A stretch of DNA of 31,873 nt from Clostridia bacterium (lineage in GTDB: Bacteria; Bacillota; Clostridia; Oscillospirales; Acutalibacteraceae): NCBI GenBank assembly GCA_900766585.1, contig CAAFVV010000022.1, positions 1 to 31,873 of the forward strand, in the 5' to 3' direction. Positions 15,980 to 24,318 of this stretch are shown piece by piece. How positions within the stretch are numbered: position 1 is the first letter of the stretch; every line of letters starts with the position of its first letter. The notes beneath the pieces are model-generated. The model was given only the letters and a program-made list of their open reading frames with translations, made no database searches and was not told the DNA's origin. A program made the translations under genes and the position numbers.

Positions 15980-17009
15980 TTTCCTCCGCTGCCGCCGTTT
16001 CGCCGGATGCGGCGGCGATATCTTCGGCGGTCAGCCGCATCAGCGCCTCACGCGAGCTTTCGCCCGAGCGGGCGAGACGGTTGGCTTGTGCCACCAGCAC
16101 GCGCTCAAACAGATTGCGCACTCCGCGGGCGTTGCCGAAGGTGTCGTTGTCGCGGCTCTCCCGCTCCAGAAACGCTTTCAGCTGTTCCTCCGCGCCGTCG
16201 TCTAAGCAGTAGGCGTTTTTGTCGCACCGCATCCGGAAGATGGCGACCATTTCATCCGGCGTGTAGTCCGGGAAATACAGATACCGGTTGAAACGGGATT
16301 CCAGCCCAGGATTTGAGCGGATAAAGCCGCTCATCTCATCGGTGTAGCCTGCCACGATCACCACAAGCTCGTCGCGGTGATCCTCCATCGCCTTGAGCAG
16401 GGTTTCAATCGCTTCCTGCCCGTAATCGTTTTCGCCCTTGCCCGAAAGCGCATATGCCTCGTCGATAAACAGCACGCCGCCGAGCGCTTTTTGAACCACC
16501 TCGGCGGTCTTGCCCGCCGTCTGTCCCACATAGCCTGCCACCAGTCCGCTGCGGTCCACTTCGACGAGCTGACCGGTCTTCAGTATGCCGAGCGCATGAT
16601 AGATGCGTGCCATCAGGCGGGCGATCATGGTTTTCCCCGTGCCGGGATTGCCGGTGAATACCATGTGCAGCGACATGTCCGCTGTCGGCAGCCCCTGCTC
16701 CCGGCGGAGCTTCCACACCGTCATGAGGTGGATCATGTCCTCGACCTCACGCTTGACGGTGGTCAGCCCGATATAGCTCTGCAATTCCTCCTGCAGCGCC
16801 TCGATGGATTCGGCAGGCGCGGCCTCCGGCGCCGTTTCGGGCGCGGAAACCGGCTTTTGCTCCTCGGCGCTGCCCGGCTTTGCCGTTTTTGCAGCCGACG
16901 GCGGTGTCGGCGTTCCCCACAGATCGTCGGTCAGCGTCTGCAGATTTTTCTCCGTCAGCTGCCGCAAAAGCTGTGTCTGCTGCAGGATCAGTTCATCCCG
17001 TTTATCCAT
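15963..17009 (-). CDS. CbbX/SpoVK-type AAA+ ATPase
   Basis: The protein has 348 residues with a strong GGAGG site. The N-terminal 65 residues are a helical then Pro/Ala-rich linker. The AAA+ core has Walker A GNPGTGKT at 120-127, the pore-like YVGQTAGKT at 160-168, Walker B VLFIDEAYAL at 179-188, a sensor-1 region VVIVAGYTDEM and an arginine-rich GLESRFNRYLYFPDY. This order is typical of CbbX (Rubisco activase) and SpoVK, which remodel protein substrates. No Rubisco or sporulation gene is nearby, so the substrate is unknown. It follows the cdaA-cdaR pair on the same strand and overlaps the pncC-like gene, so it may be in a stress or housekeeping operon. Confidence 0.85.
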   Translation of the reverse strand: MDKRDELILQQTQLLRQLTEKNLQTLTDDLWGTPTPPSAAKTAKPGSAEEQKPVSAPETAPEAAPAESIEALQEELQSYIGLTTVKREVEDMIHLMTVWKLRREQGLPTADMSLHMVFTGNPGTGKTMIARLMARIYHALGILKTGQLVEVDRSGLVAGYVGQTAGKTAEVVQKALGGVLFIDEAYALSGKGENDYGQEAIETLLKAMEDHRDELVVIVAGYTDEMSGFIRSNPGLESRFNRYLYFPDYTPDEMVAIFRMRCDKNAYCLDDGAEEQLKAFLERESRDNDTFGNARGVRNLFERVLVAQANRLARSGESSREALMRLTAEDIAAASGETAAAEENAHES

Positions 17010-17034
17010 TCCGTATTCCTCCGTATTTTCGCAC

Positions 17035-17067
17035 AGCGGGCAGATGCTGATGCATCTGCCCGCTTTT
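17035..17067. terminator. Hairpin between cdaR and the AAA ATPase gene
   Basis: A perfect 13-base stem, AGCGGGCAGATGC (17035-17047) with 17052-17064, has a TGAT loop. The T-run (TTTT) follows on the plus strand, while genes here run on the minus strand with a weaker tail. It may act as a partial terminator or an RNA-processing point between cdaR and the AAA gene. Confidence 0.6.
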
Positions 17068-17082
17068 CGGATCCTTTTCAGA

Positions 17083-18405
17083 TCAGTTTTTCAGTGTCAC
17101 ATAGACGCTGATCCCCGCGGCGTCCTCGCCGTAATAGATCCAGCTGCTCCCCGCGCCGCTCATCTGAATGCGCAGAGTGTAGCGGTTCATCCCCGCCGAG
17201 GGATTTTCCCCCAGCGTGATCCTGCCGGAAAAGCTCTTTTCGGTGAGACGGTCGAGGATTTTTTTCTCGCCGACCACTGTAAATGTCACCGCCTGTGTCG
17301 GCACATCGGCAGTCATTCCCTCCGGGATTCCGCTCACCGTCACGTTTTTGGCAGCCGTGCCGACGTTGAGCGTGAAGCTGCGGGAGGTATAGCCGCTCAG
17401 GTTGACCTTTACGGTGACCTCGGTCGTGTTGTCCAGTATCTGTACCGACGACGGTATATTGAGCGCTACCCGCTGTGTCAGGTTGTTGGGGCTGAGATGG
17501 TCGAAATCGACCGTGCAGATCTGCTGCACGCTTTCGGCAAAGGTATCCACATCCGACTGCGGACCGACGATGACGATAGATGCGGGCGACACTGTCACGA
17601 GATCCTTCCGGCTTTTCAGCGCGGCGGGTACGTTTTGCAGCGCACAGGAGAAGTCCACTGTGCGGGATACCCAGACGGGAACGGTCACATTGACGGTCGT
17701 GGAGGTCAGATCGGTAAAGCGGCAGTCGGACAGATCCACCTCTTTGCCGTCGGCGTCCAATGCCACCAGCTCCGCAGAGAATACCGTCGTTTCGGAGATG
17801 GCGACGGAATCGGAGATGCGCGCCACGATGGAGGCAACCTGCGAGGTGACGCTGCGCGGCCCCTCAAGGGTCACATTTCCGTCAGGCAGGAGGGACGAAT
17901 CCGGGATGGCGTCGCCGAGCCGGTGCTGGCTCTCATCTGCCACCTTGACGCCGCCGGTGTCCACACCGACCTTGAACGACAGGCCGGTATCCCAGTAATC
18001 GCAGGTGACCGTGACGGTATTTGGGAAGCAGCTGGTGATGGTGTAGTCTGTTTCCGCGCTGTTGCGGCTTGCCGTGACGGAAAGGGTCTGCTTGCCCGTG
18101 CGAAAGATCGTGCCGGTGTCCACCCGCACGCGAATGTCCTCGGCAGTCAGCTGCGAAATCACCGAAAACCGCCCCTGTACCCGTACCTGCACGTCAAACG
18201 TGCTTTCGCCGATGATGCGCATGCCGACCTGGTCGGCATAGGTACCGGTCAGATCAACGGGAACCGAGACCCTGAGTACGCGCTCTTCATCCGCCGAGCC
18301 GCCGTAGATTACGGCGCCCCAGATGGCGATTGCCGCCAGAAGGGAAAAGATGATCATCGCCTTGCGGTTGTGCATCAGGGCGCTGAGTGAAAACCGTTTG
18401 CTCAT
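17083..18405 (-). CDS. cdaR: YbbR-domain regulator of diadenylate cyclase (CdaR)
   Basis: CdaR is a membrane protein whose extracellular YbbR repeats modulate the cyclase CdaA. The protein has 440 residues: a short cytoplasmic start, one membrane helix at about 17-35 (AMIIFSLLAAIAIWGAVIY), then a large beta-rich extracellular part with several YbbR-like repeats, each containing a T-V-x-V-x-V pattern (for example DVQVRVQGR and TEVTVKVNLSGY). Its ATG overlaps the cdaA stop by 4 bases, the classical cdaA-cdaR coupling. In Bacilli glmM usually follows; here an AAA ATPase does. The assignment rests on fold and position. Confidence 0.92.
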   Translation of the reverse strand: MSKRFSLSALMHNRKAMIIFSLLAAIAIWGAVIYGGSADEERVLRVSVPVDLTGTYADQVGMRIIGESTFDVQVRVQGRFSVISQLTAEDIRVRVDTGTIFRTGKQTLSVTASRNSAETDYTITSCFPNTVTVTCDYWDTGLSFKVGVDTGGVKVADESQHRLGDAIPDSSLLPDGNVTLEGPRSVTSQVASIVARISDSVAISETTVFSAELVALDADGKEVDLSDCRFTDLTSTTVNVTVPVWVSRTVDFSCALQNVPAALKSRKDLVTVSPASIVIVGPQSDVDTFAESVQQICTVDFDHLSPNNLTQRVALNIPSSVQILDNTTEVTVKVNLSGYTSRSFTLNVGTAAKNVTVSGIPEGMTADVPTQAVTFTVVGEKKILDRLTEKSFSGRITLGENPSAGMNRYTLRIQMSGAGSSWIYYGEDAAGISVYVTLKN

Positions 18406-19283
18406 GACTTCTTCCTCCCGAAGAGCGATTTAAAGAAGGAGCGTTTTTCCTCCGGCCCGACTCTTTCCCAAAGCACGCTTTTTTCCAGACTCTCCCGCAG
18501 TTCTTCGTCCGTCAGCCCGCGGCGCAGCTCGCCGGCAATGGCGAGCGAGGCGGCGCCGGTCTCCTCGGACACGATCAGCACGACGGCATCGGAATTTTCA
18601 CTCATGCCGACACCCGCGCGGTGACGGGTGCCGAGCTCGCGGCTGATCTGGGTGTTTTCCGTCAGCGGCAGGATGCAGCCGGCGGCGTATATGCGGCCGT
18701 CGCGGATGATCATAGCGCCGTCATGCAGAGGCGCTTTGTTGAAGAATACATTGCCGATCAGCTCCTGGCTGGGATCGGCTTCCAAAATGGTGCCGGATTT
18801 GACGATCTCGTTCAGCCGCGTGTTGCGCTCAAAGACGATAAGCGCGCCCATTTTTTGCCCCTGCAGCATCCGCACGGCACCGCAGACGGCGTCGATCGTC
18901 TGCTTCCAGACCCGTACAGCCTCTGCCCGTTCTTCGGCGTTGCCGAACAGGTTGATGTTGCCGAAGCGGGAGTGACCGGCGTGTTCCAGCGCGCGGCGGA
19001 TCTCGGGCTGGAAGATGACTACGACGACAAGCAGCGCGTTGTCAAATAACAGCTGGAGCAAAAAGGACATCGCCCGGAGATTCAACACCATGGCGAGAAG
19101 ATAGGCAATGCCGAGCAGAAGCAGACCTTTGATGAGCTGCTCCGCGCGCGAATCCCGCACCAGTTTTATGAGATTGTAGATCAGGAAAGCCACCAGCAGG
19201 ATGTCCAGAAGACTGGTGGCCAGATTGACCGAAGTGACAGAGGTCACGATGCTGTTCCATAATCGGGTGAAAAATTCGCTCAA
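18402..19283 (-). CDS. cdaA: Diadenylate cyclase CdaA
   Basis: CdaA makes cyclic di-AMP from two ATP at the membrane, a signal controlling potassium balance and cell-wall state. I choose a TTG start at 19283, about 10 bases after AAAGG, giving 293 residues, the normal size; the frame is open further upstream but crosses the promoter. Three hydrophobic segments lie in the first 95 residues. The DAC domain shows the catalytic D-G-A at 188-190 (KAPLHDGAMII) and R-H-R at 220-222 (GTRHRAGVGMSE), both intact. It is followed by cdaR with a 4-base overlap. A divergent lipid kinase gene lies upstream. Confidence 0.95.
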   Translation of the reverse strand: MSEFFTRLWNSIVTSVTSVNLATSLLDILLVAFLIYNLIKLVRDSRAEQLIKGLLLLGIAYLLAMVLNLRAMSFLLQLLFDNALLVVVVIFQPEIRRALEHAGHSRFGNINLFGNAEERAEAVRVWKQTIDAVCGAVRMLQGQKMGALIVFERNTRLNEIVKSGTILEADPSQELIGNVFFNKAPLHDGAMIIRDGRIYAAGCILPLTENTQISRELGTRHRAGVGMSENSDAVVLIVSEETGAASLAIAGELRRGLTDEELRESLEKSVLWERVGPEEKRSFFKSLFGRKKS

Positions 19284-19335
19284 TGAGATCCCATCCTTTC
19301 CGGGTCGGACGGCCCGGCAACAAAAGATATTTATT

Positions 19336-19363
19336 ATTGTAGCATATTCTAAATTTTTTGCAA
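19336..19363 (-). promoter_or_regulatory. Probable sigma-A promoter of cdaA
   Basis: On the minus strand TTGCAA, 16 bases, TACAAT, ending 52 bases before the proposed TTG start. Confidence 0.7.
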
Positions 19364-19443
19364 CGGTTTTTTTGTAAACAATGAGCCGCTTTCCGAATTT
19401 ATCCGCTGACGGGATCGCCCGCTTGGCGGGAATGGGGCAAGAC

Positions 19444-19472
19444 TTGATTTTCTGTTCTGTCTGTGATATACT
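19444..19472 (+). promoter_or_regulatory. Sigma-A promoter of the lipid kinase gene
   Basis: TTGATT, 17 bases, TATACT, ending 48 bases before the ATG at 19521. Confidence 0.8.
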
Positions 19473-19520
19473 AAAGCGCATTTATCGAAAATTGTCGAGT
19501 CGGGAAAGGAATAGTGACGA

Positions 19521-20417
19521 ATGAACTATCAGATCCTTTTTAATCCCTGTGCAGGAAACGGTCGCGGCGAAGCCGAGGCACAGAAGCTCTCCGCCCATCT
19601 GACGGACGGCGGGCTTGTTTATCACAATATGACGGAGATCAAAAGCTATGCCTCCTTTTTTGAAACGCTGTCCGGTGAGGACATTCTGGTGATCGCGGGC
19701 GGCGACGGCACGCTCAACCGCTTTGTCAACGATACGGACGGGCTGACCTGCCCTGTGCCGGTCTGGTATTATGCGACCGGAAGCGGCAATGACTTCTGGT
19801 GTGATCTCGGACGAAAAAAAGAGGATCCGCCGGTCTGCATCGACCCATACCTGAAGGATCTGCCGACCGTTACGGTCAAGGGCAAGCGCTATCGGGTGCT
19901 CAACGGTGTCGGCTACGGCATCGACGGCTATTGCTGCGAGGTCGGCGACAAGCTGCGCACCAGCTCGGCGAAAAAGATCAACTATACCTCGATTGCCATC
20001 AAGGGACTGCTGTTCCATTTTCACCCGGTCCACGCCACCGTGACGGTGGACGGCGTGGCACATTCCTGCCGCAAGGTGTGGCTTGCCCCGACGATGAACG
20101 GCCGCTTCTACGGCGGCGGCATGATGCCGACGCCGGATCAGGACCGCCTGAATACCGACGGCACGGTCTCGGTTATGGTGATGAACGGCACGGGCAAGCT
20201 GCGGACACTGATGATTTTCCCCTCGATCTTCTCCGGTGAGCATGTGAAAAAGGAGAATGCCGTCCATGTCTGGGTCGGCCATGAGATCAAGGTGCAGTTT
20301 GACCGCCCGACACCGCTGCAGATCGACGGCGAAACGATCTCCGGTGTGACGGAATACACGATGTGCGGCCGCACGCTGCCGGTGCAGGAGCCGGAAACAA
20401 GCGCGGTCGGCGAATAA
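19521..20417 (+). CDS. Diacylglycerol/lipid kinase family protein
   Basis: Members phosphorylate diacylglycerol or related lipids, feeding them back into phospholipid synthesis. The protein has 298 residues, the usual length, with ATG at 19521 behind GAAAGGAA. It starts with a nucleotide-binding segment ILFNPCAGNGRG, has the phosphate-binding GGDGT at 60-64 and the paired GSGNDF at 87-92, and continues with the two-domain DagK/YegS fold (YGGGMMPTPDQD, and PLQIDGE near the end). There are no membrane helices, so it is peripheral. The substrate cannot be told from sequence. It is a single-gene unit between its own promoter and a strong hairpin, divergent from cdaA. Confidence 0.9.
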   Translation: MNYQILFNPCAGNGRGEAEAQKLSAHLTDGGLVYHNMTEIKSYASFFETLSGEDILVIAGGDGTLNRFVNDTDGLTCPVPVWYYATGSGNDFWCDLGRKKEDPPVCIDPYLKDLPTVTVKGKRYRVLNGVGYGIDGYCCEVGDKLRTSSAKKINYTSIAIKGLLFHFHPVHATVTVDGVAHSCRKVWLAPTMNGRFYGGGMMPTPDQDRLNTDGTVSVMVMNGTGKLRTLMIFPSIFSGEHVKKENAVHVWVGHEIKVQFDRPTPLQIDGETISGVTEYTMCGRTLPVQEPETSAVGE

Positions 20418-20430
20418 AAATGGGTAAAAG

Positions 20431-20467
20431 AAGAGGGCGGCTGCCGGTTTCCGGCAGCCGCCCTCTT
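20431..20467. terminator. Bidirectional terminator between the lipid kinase and rubrerythrin genes
   Basis: A perfect 17-base stem (20431-20447 with 20451-20467) has a TTT loop. On the minus strand it is followed by a T-rich tract, so it mainly serves rubrerythrin; the plus-strand tail is poor in T. Confidence 0.85.
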
Positions 20468-20479
20468 GACGAAAACGGA

Positions 20480-21022
20480 TCAGTAGTTTTCGGCGTGGAT
20501 CTCAAAATAGCTCTGGGGATGGTTGCAGGCGGGGCATACGGCAGGTGCCTCAAGGCCGACGACGATGTGTCCGCAGTTGCGGCACTCCCAGACCTTGACG
20601 TCGCTCTTTTTGAACACCTCCTGCGCCTCCACATTGTGCAGCAGCGCGCGGTAGCGCTCCTCATGGTGCCGCTCGATAGCGGCGACCAGACGGAACCGGT
20701 GGGCAAGCTCGGGGAATCCCTCTTCCTCGGCGGTTTTGGCAAAGCCCTCGTACATATCCGTCCACTCGTAGTTTTCACCCTCGGCGGCAGACAGCAGATT
20801 TTCCGCCGTGTCGCCGATGCCGGCCAGCTCTTTAAACCAGAGCTTGGCGTGCTCCTTTTCGTTTTCCGCCGTTTTCAGAAAAAGCGCTGCGATCTGTTCA
20901 AATCCCTGCTTTTTGGCGACGGAGGCAAAGAAGGTGTATTTGTTGCGCGCTTCGGATTCGCCGGAAAAAGCCATGCGAAGATTTTGCTCGGTCTGTGTTC
21001 CGCTGTATTTGGTTTTCTTCAT
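20480..21022 (-). CDS. rbr: Rubrerythrin
   Basis: Rubrerythrin reduces hydrogen peroxide in anaerobes. The protein has 180 residues from the ATG at 21022, which has AAAGGAG upstream; the open frame extends further but lacks a site. The N-terminal ferritin-like domain carries the di-iron ligands in FSGESEARNKY (about 19-29), ENEKEHAKLW (about 53-62), and AIERHHEERY. The C-terminal rubredoxin domain has the iron-binding CRNCGH and CPACNHP pairs. All ligands appear intact. It is transcribed alone, divergent from the glycosidase gene. Confidence 0.95.
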   Translation of the reverse strand: MKKTKYSGTQTEQNLRMAFSGESEARNKYTFFASVAKKQGFEQIAALFLKTAENEKEHAKLWFKELAGIGDTAENLLSAAEGENYEWTDMYEGFAKTAEEEGFPELAHRFRLVAAIERHHEERYRALLHNVEAQEVFKKSDVKVWECRNCGHIVVGLEAPAVCPACNHPQSYFEIHAENY

Positions 21023-21167
21023 GATCCAGGCTCCTTTTTGATCAAAAATGTACCGTCGCGCCGCGGCAGTCAAGTGTAGTATACGCCGCCGAAGCGAAAA
21101 ATGCAACGGATGGTGGGGAAAATGTCCGGTATCGGGCGGAAAAGCCGCCGAAAAGGGAGTTTTTTTC

Positions 21168-21196
21168 TTGCCAAACCGGCAAAAACGTGGGATAAT
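21168..21196 (+). promoter_or_regulatory. Sigma-A promoter of the GH13 gene
   Basis: TTGCCA, 17 bases, GATAAT, ending 34 bases before the proposed TTG start at 21231. Confidence 0.75.
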
Positions 21197-21230
21197 AAGC
21201 GGTAGGTTAACCTTGAAGGAGGACGTTTTC

Positions 21231-23132
21231 TTGCCCGATCTGTTTGATTCCCGGAATTTGGCTTACCGTTCGCCGTTCGGCGCGGTCGCGGAGGGCTCGC
21301 CCCTCTTTTTTCGCCTGTGCCTGCCCCGCAGTCTGCAATGCACCGGCGGGCGGCTTCGGCTTTGCCGCGACGACGGCAGCGTGCTGTACAGCGACCTGTT
21401 CTGGGCAGGTATGGAGGGCGGGCGGCATGAATGGTGGGACTGCCATTTCACACCGCCGGATGCTCAGCTCTACTGGTATGATTTCGTGCTTTCAACCGCG
21501 GAGGGGACGTGGTTTCTGACCCGTCTGCCGGACGGAAAGGCGGCGCTCTCCGCGGCGCAGGGCGCGCGCTGGCAGCTGACGGTATACAGGCGGGATTTTG
21601 TCACGCCGGACTGGCTGTCGGGCGGCGTGATCTATCAGATCTTTCCCGACCGCTTTGCCGCCTCGGGGGAGCCAAAGCAGGACGTTCCTGCCGACCGGAA
21701 GCTCCACGCGCAGTGGGACGGGCTGCCCGACTGGGCACCGGATGCCGACGGCGAAATCCGCAACCGGGATTATTTCGGCGGCGACCTTGCGGGCATACGG
21801 CAAAAGCTTCCGTATCTCCGCTCGCTCGGCGTGACCTGTCTGTATCTGAATCCGATCTTCGAAGCCCATTCAAACCACCGGTATGACACCGCCGACTATG
21901 AGCGGGTGGACCCGCTGCTCGGCACGGAGGCGGATCTGCGCGCTCTCTGCCTTGAAGCCGAGCGGCACGGCATCCGCGTGATGCTGGACGGCGTGTTCAG
22001 CCATACGGGTGCGGACAGCCGCTATTTCAACCGCGAGGGGCGCTATCCGCCGGTCGGCGCGGCAAATACGCCGGATTCGCCCTATGCGGGCTGGTACACG
22101 TTTACGCGCTGGCCGGACGAATATAAAAGCTGGTGGGGCTTTGCCACCCTGCCGGAGGTGAACGAGTGCGATCCGTCGTATCTCGCGTTTATCACCGGCG
22201 AGCGCGGCGTCGTGCGGCGGTGGATCGCGGCGGGCGCGGCGGGCGGCTTCCGGCTGGATGTCGCCGACGAGCTGCCCGACCCGTTTCTGACCGCTCTGTA
22301 TGCGGCGGTCAAAGCCGAGCGCCCCGATGCGATGGTGCTCGGCGAGGTGTGGGAGGATGCCAGCAATAAATGCGCCTACGGCAGGCGGCGGCAGTATCTT
22401 TTGGGCGGGCAGATGGACAGCGTGATGAATTATCCGTTCTGCCGCGCGGTGCTGGATGTCGTGCGGGGCGGCGAGGCGTCGGCGTTTTTCAACACGGTGA
22501 TGGACATCACCGAGCATTATCCGCCGCAGGTGATCCGGCTGCTGATGAACCCCATCGGCACCCACGATACCGTGCGGGCGCTGACGGCGCTGGCGGGCGA
22601 GCCGATCGGTGAGCATGACCGCGCCTGGCAGGCAGCTTACCGCCTGTCGCCCGATCAGCGGCGGCGGGGGTTGCGCCTGATGCGGCTTGCGGCGGCGCTG
22701 CAGTACTGCCTGCCCGGCGTGCCCAGCCTGTATTACGGCGATGAGGCAGGGATGGAGGGCTGCCGCGATCCGTTTAACCGCGGCTGCTTCCCGTGGGGCG
22801 CGGAGGATGCGGGACTGACCGACTGGTACCGGCAGCTCGGCGGGCTGCGGGAGCGCTGTCCCGCCCTGCGCGAAGGGCGGTTCATCCCGATCGAGGGGCG
22901 GCGCGGCTGCCTGAGCTTTGCCCGCGAGGACGCCGGCTCCGGCTTGCTGTGCGCCGTCAATGCGACAGAGGAGGAGACCGCGCTTTGGCTTCCGCCGCCC
23001 TGGCAGGGCGAGCGGCAGGCGCTCGGCGACGGGATACGGCGGGAGGACGGGCGGCTTATCCTGCCGCCGCTGTCCTGCGCGATCCTGTGGACGGAATGGG
23101 GCAGCACAAACGAAGAAAAGGAGAATGACTGA
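21231..23132 (+). CDS. GH13 alpha-glycosidase (neopullulanase/cyclomaltodextrinase type)
   Basis: The enzyme should hydrolyse alpha-glucans such as maltodextrins or pullulan. I choose the TTG at 21231, 8 bases after AAGGAGG, giving 633 residues; upstream frame to 21048 lies before the promoter. An N-terminal beta domain (about 1-120) of the CBM34 type precedes the GH13 barrel. Visible regions are YQIFPDRFA, MLDGVFSHTG, GFRLDVADEL with the nucleophile Asp (about 342), VLGEVWEDA with the acid Glu (about 372), and IGTHDT with the third Asp (about 446). No signal peptide is seen, so it acts in the cytoplasm on imported oligosaccharides. The stop overlaps the next start by one base. Confidence 0.9.
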   Translation: MPDLFDSRNLAYRSPFGAVAEGSPLFFRLCLPRSLQCTGGRLRLCRDDGSVLYSDLFWAGMEGGRHEWWDCHFTPPDAQLYWYDFVLSTAEGTWFLTRLPDGKAALSAAQGARWQLTVYRRDFVTPDWLSGGVIYQIFPDRFAASGEPKQDVPADRKLHAQWDGLPDWAPDADGEIRNRDYFGGDLAGIRQKLPYLRSLGVTCLYLNPIFEAHSNHRYDTADYERVDPLLGTEADLRALCLEAERHGIRVMLDGVFSHTGADSRYFNREGRYPPVGAANTPDSPYAGWYTFTRWPDEYKSWWGFATLPEVNECDPSYLAFITGERGVVRRWIAAGAAGGFRLDVADELPDPFLTALYAAVKAERPDAMVLGEVWEDASNKCAYGRRRQYLLGGQMDSVMNYPFCRAVLDVVRGGEASAFFNTVMDITEHYPPQVIRLLMNPIGTHDTVRALTALAGEPIGEHDRAWQAAYRLSPDQRRRGLRLMRLAAALQYCLPGVPSLYYGDEAGMEGCRDPFNRGCFPWGAEDAGLTDWYRQLGGLRERCPALREGRFIPIEGRRGCLSFAREDAGSGLLCAVNATEEETALWLPPPWQGERQALGDGIRREDGRLILPPLSCAILWTEWGSTNEEKEND

Positions 23133-23377
23133 TGTACACATTTGATACGCAGCTGTTGATCGAGGGCGAAAACCTGTCGGAGGATGCGGTGCATGACTAT
23201 ATCATGACGCATTTTGTCGGCGACTGCCTGCTTGTGGTGGGGGATGAGGAGCTGTTAAAGCTCCATTATCACACCGACGAGCCGTGGAAGGTGCTGGAGT
23301 ACGCCGCCTCGCTCGGCGACATCCACGATGTCGTGATCGAGAATATGCGGCGGCAGGAGGCAGGGCTGAAAGGCTGA
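23132..23377 (+). CDS. Stand-alone FakA/DAK-like middle-domain protein
   Basis: The 81-residue protein matches the middle domain of the FakA/YloV-type fatty-acid kinase: T-Q-L-L-I-E-G, then GDCLLVVGDEELLKLHYHTD, then P-W-K-V-L-E-Y-A and V-I-E-N-M-R-R-Q. In full-length FakA this domain sits between the ATP-binding and C-terminal parts and helps bind the FakB partner. Here it is alone, with neither the kinase domain nor a fakB gene nearby. Its ATG overlaps the GH13 stop (TGATG), so it is translationally coupled. The function of single-domain versions is unknown to me; it may bind a FakB-like partner or ligand. Family match is from motif recognition. Confidence 0.7.
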   Translation: MYTFDTQLLIEGENLSEDAVHDYIMTHFVGDCLLVVGDEELLKLHYHTDEPWKVLEYAASLGDIHDVVIENMRRQEAGLKG

Positions 23378-23460
23378 CCGGCGGAAATTTACAATTTTGT
23401 CATACCCAAACCGCAGGGATGGTGTATGATAAATAGCATAGACGGGAGAGGAGGGGCACT

Positions 23461-24306
23461 GTGTTCGGATATGTCAAGCCCTATACCCCCGATCTGCGTA
23501 TGCGGGAGTGGGAGCAGTACCGCGGGGTCTACTGCACGCTGTGCAAACGGCTCGGGCGGCGCTATGGTCTTTTGGCGCGCATGACGCTCAACTATGACTT
23601 TACCTTTCTCGCCCTCTTTCATATGGCGCTGCTGCCGGAAAAGCCGGAGTTTGCCAAAAGTCGCTGCTCCTTTTTCCCGCTCCGCCGCTGTCTGCGCTGC
23701 CAAAATACCGGCGCGGTGGACGAGGCGGCAGACCTCGCGGTGCTGATGCTGGCGGAAAAATGCCGGGACGACCGGGAGGACGAGCGCTTTTTCCGCCGTA
23801 TGGCGGCAGGGCTGGCGCTTTTGCTGCTGCGCCGCGCCCGCAAAAAAGCGGCGGCGGCACAGCCTGACGCCGCTGCCGCTATGGGCATGTATACGCAGGC
23901 GCAGCGCGCGGCGGAGCGGGACTGCACTTCGCTGGATGCGGCGGCGCACCCGACCGCCGAGCTGATGCAGAAGCTGCTTTTGCCGTTCGCCCGCGGCGAT
24001 GCCGCGGCGGAGAGGATATTGTCCCGTTTCGGCTATTGCTTCGGCAGATGGATCTATCTGGCGGATGCGCTGGACGACAGGGAGAGTGATCGCGCGGCGG
24101 GCAGATTCAACCCCTTTCTTCTGACCGAAACGGCGGACGACGGTGAAACTGTCTCCCGCGCGGAGCAGACGCTCGAGGCATCGCTGGCGGAGTGCTGCGC
24201 CGCCTATGAGCTGCTGGATATTGCCCATTTTGACGGGATCCTGAGAAATGTGCTGTATGCGGGTATGCCGCACACGCAGAAAAGGATCGCGGCGAATAAG
24301 GAGTAA
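23461..24306 (+). CDS. DUF5685 family protein
   Basis: The protein has 281 residues with a GTG start at 23461 directly after GAGGAGGGG. It opens with the family mark MFGYVKPYTPDLRMREWEQY and an early C-T-L-C motif, followed by helical Cys-containing segments (RCLRCQNTG at about 77-85). Residues 195-215 (GYCFGRWIYLADALDDRESD) include a D-x-x-D-D-x-x-x-D stretch that recalls prenyl-synthase-like metal binding, but this is an inference from pattern only. It sits 12 bases upstream of a J-domain gene, a common pairing in Clostridia, so the two may be functionally linked. The biochemical role is unknown. Confidence 0.8.
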   Translation: MFGYVKPYTPDLRMREWEQYRGVYCTLCKRLGRRYGLLARMTLNYDFTFLALFHMALLPEKPEFAKSRCSFFPLRRCLRCQNTGAVDEAADLAVLMLAEKCRDDREDERFFRRMAAGLALLLLRRARKKAAAAQPDAAAAMGMYTQAQRAAERDCTSLDAAAHPTAELMQKLLLPFARGDAAAERILSRFGYCFGRWIYLADALDDRESDRAAGRFNPFLLTETADDGETVSRAEQTLEASLAECCAAYELLDIAHFDGILRNVLYAGMPHTQKRIAANKE

Positions 24307-24318
24307 GGATGACCGTAT

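Noticed and set aside
16804..18390. 528-codon plus-strand frame opposite cdaR and the AAA ATPase gene
   Set aside because: It runs against two well-supported genes and spans their boundary and hairpin; composition is that of an antisense shadow.
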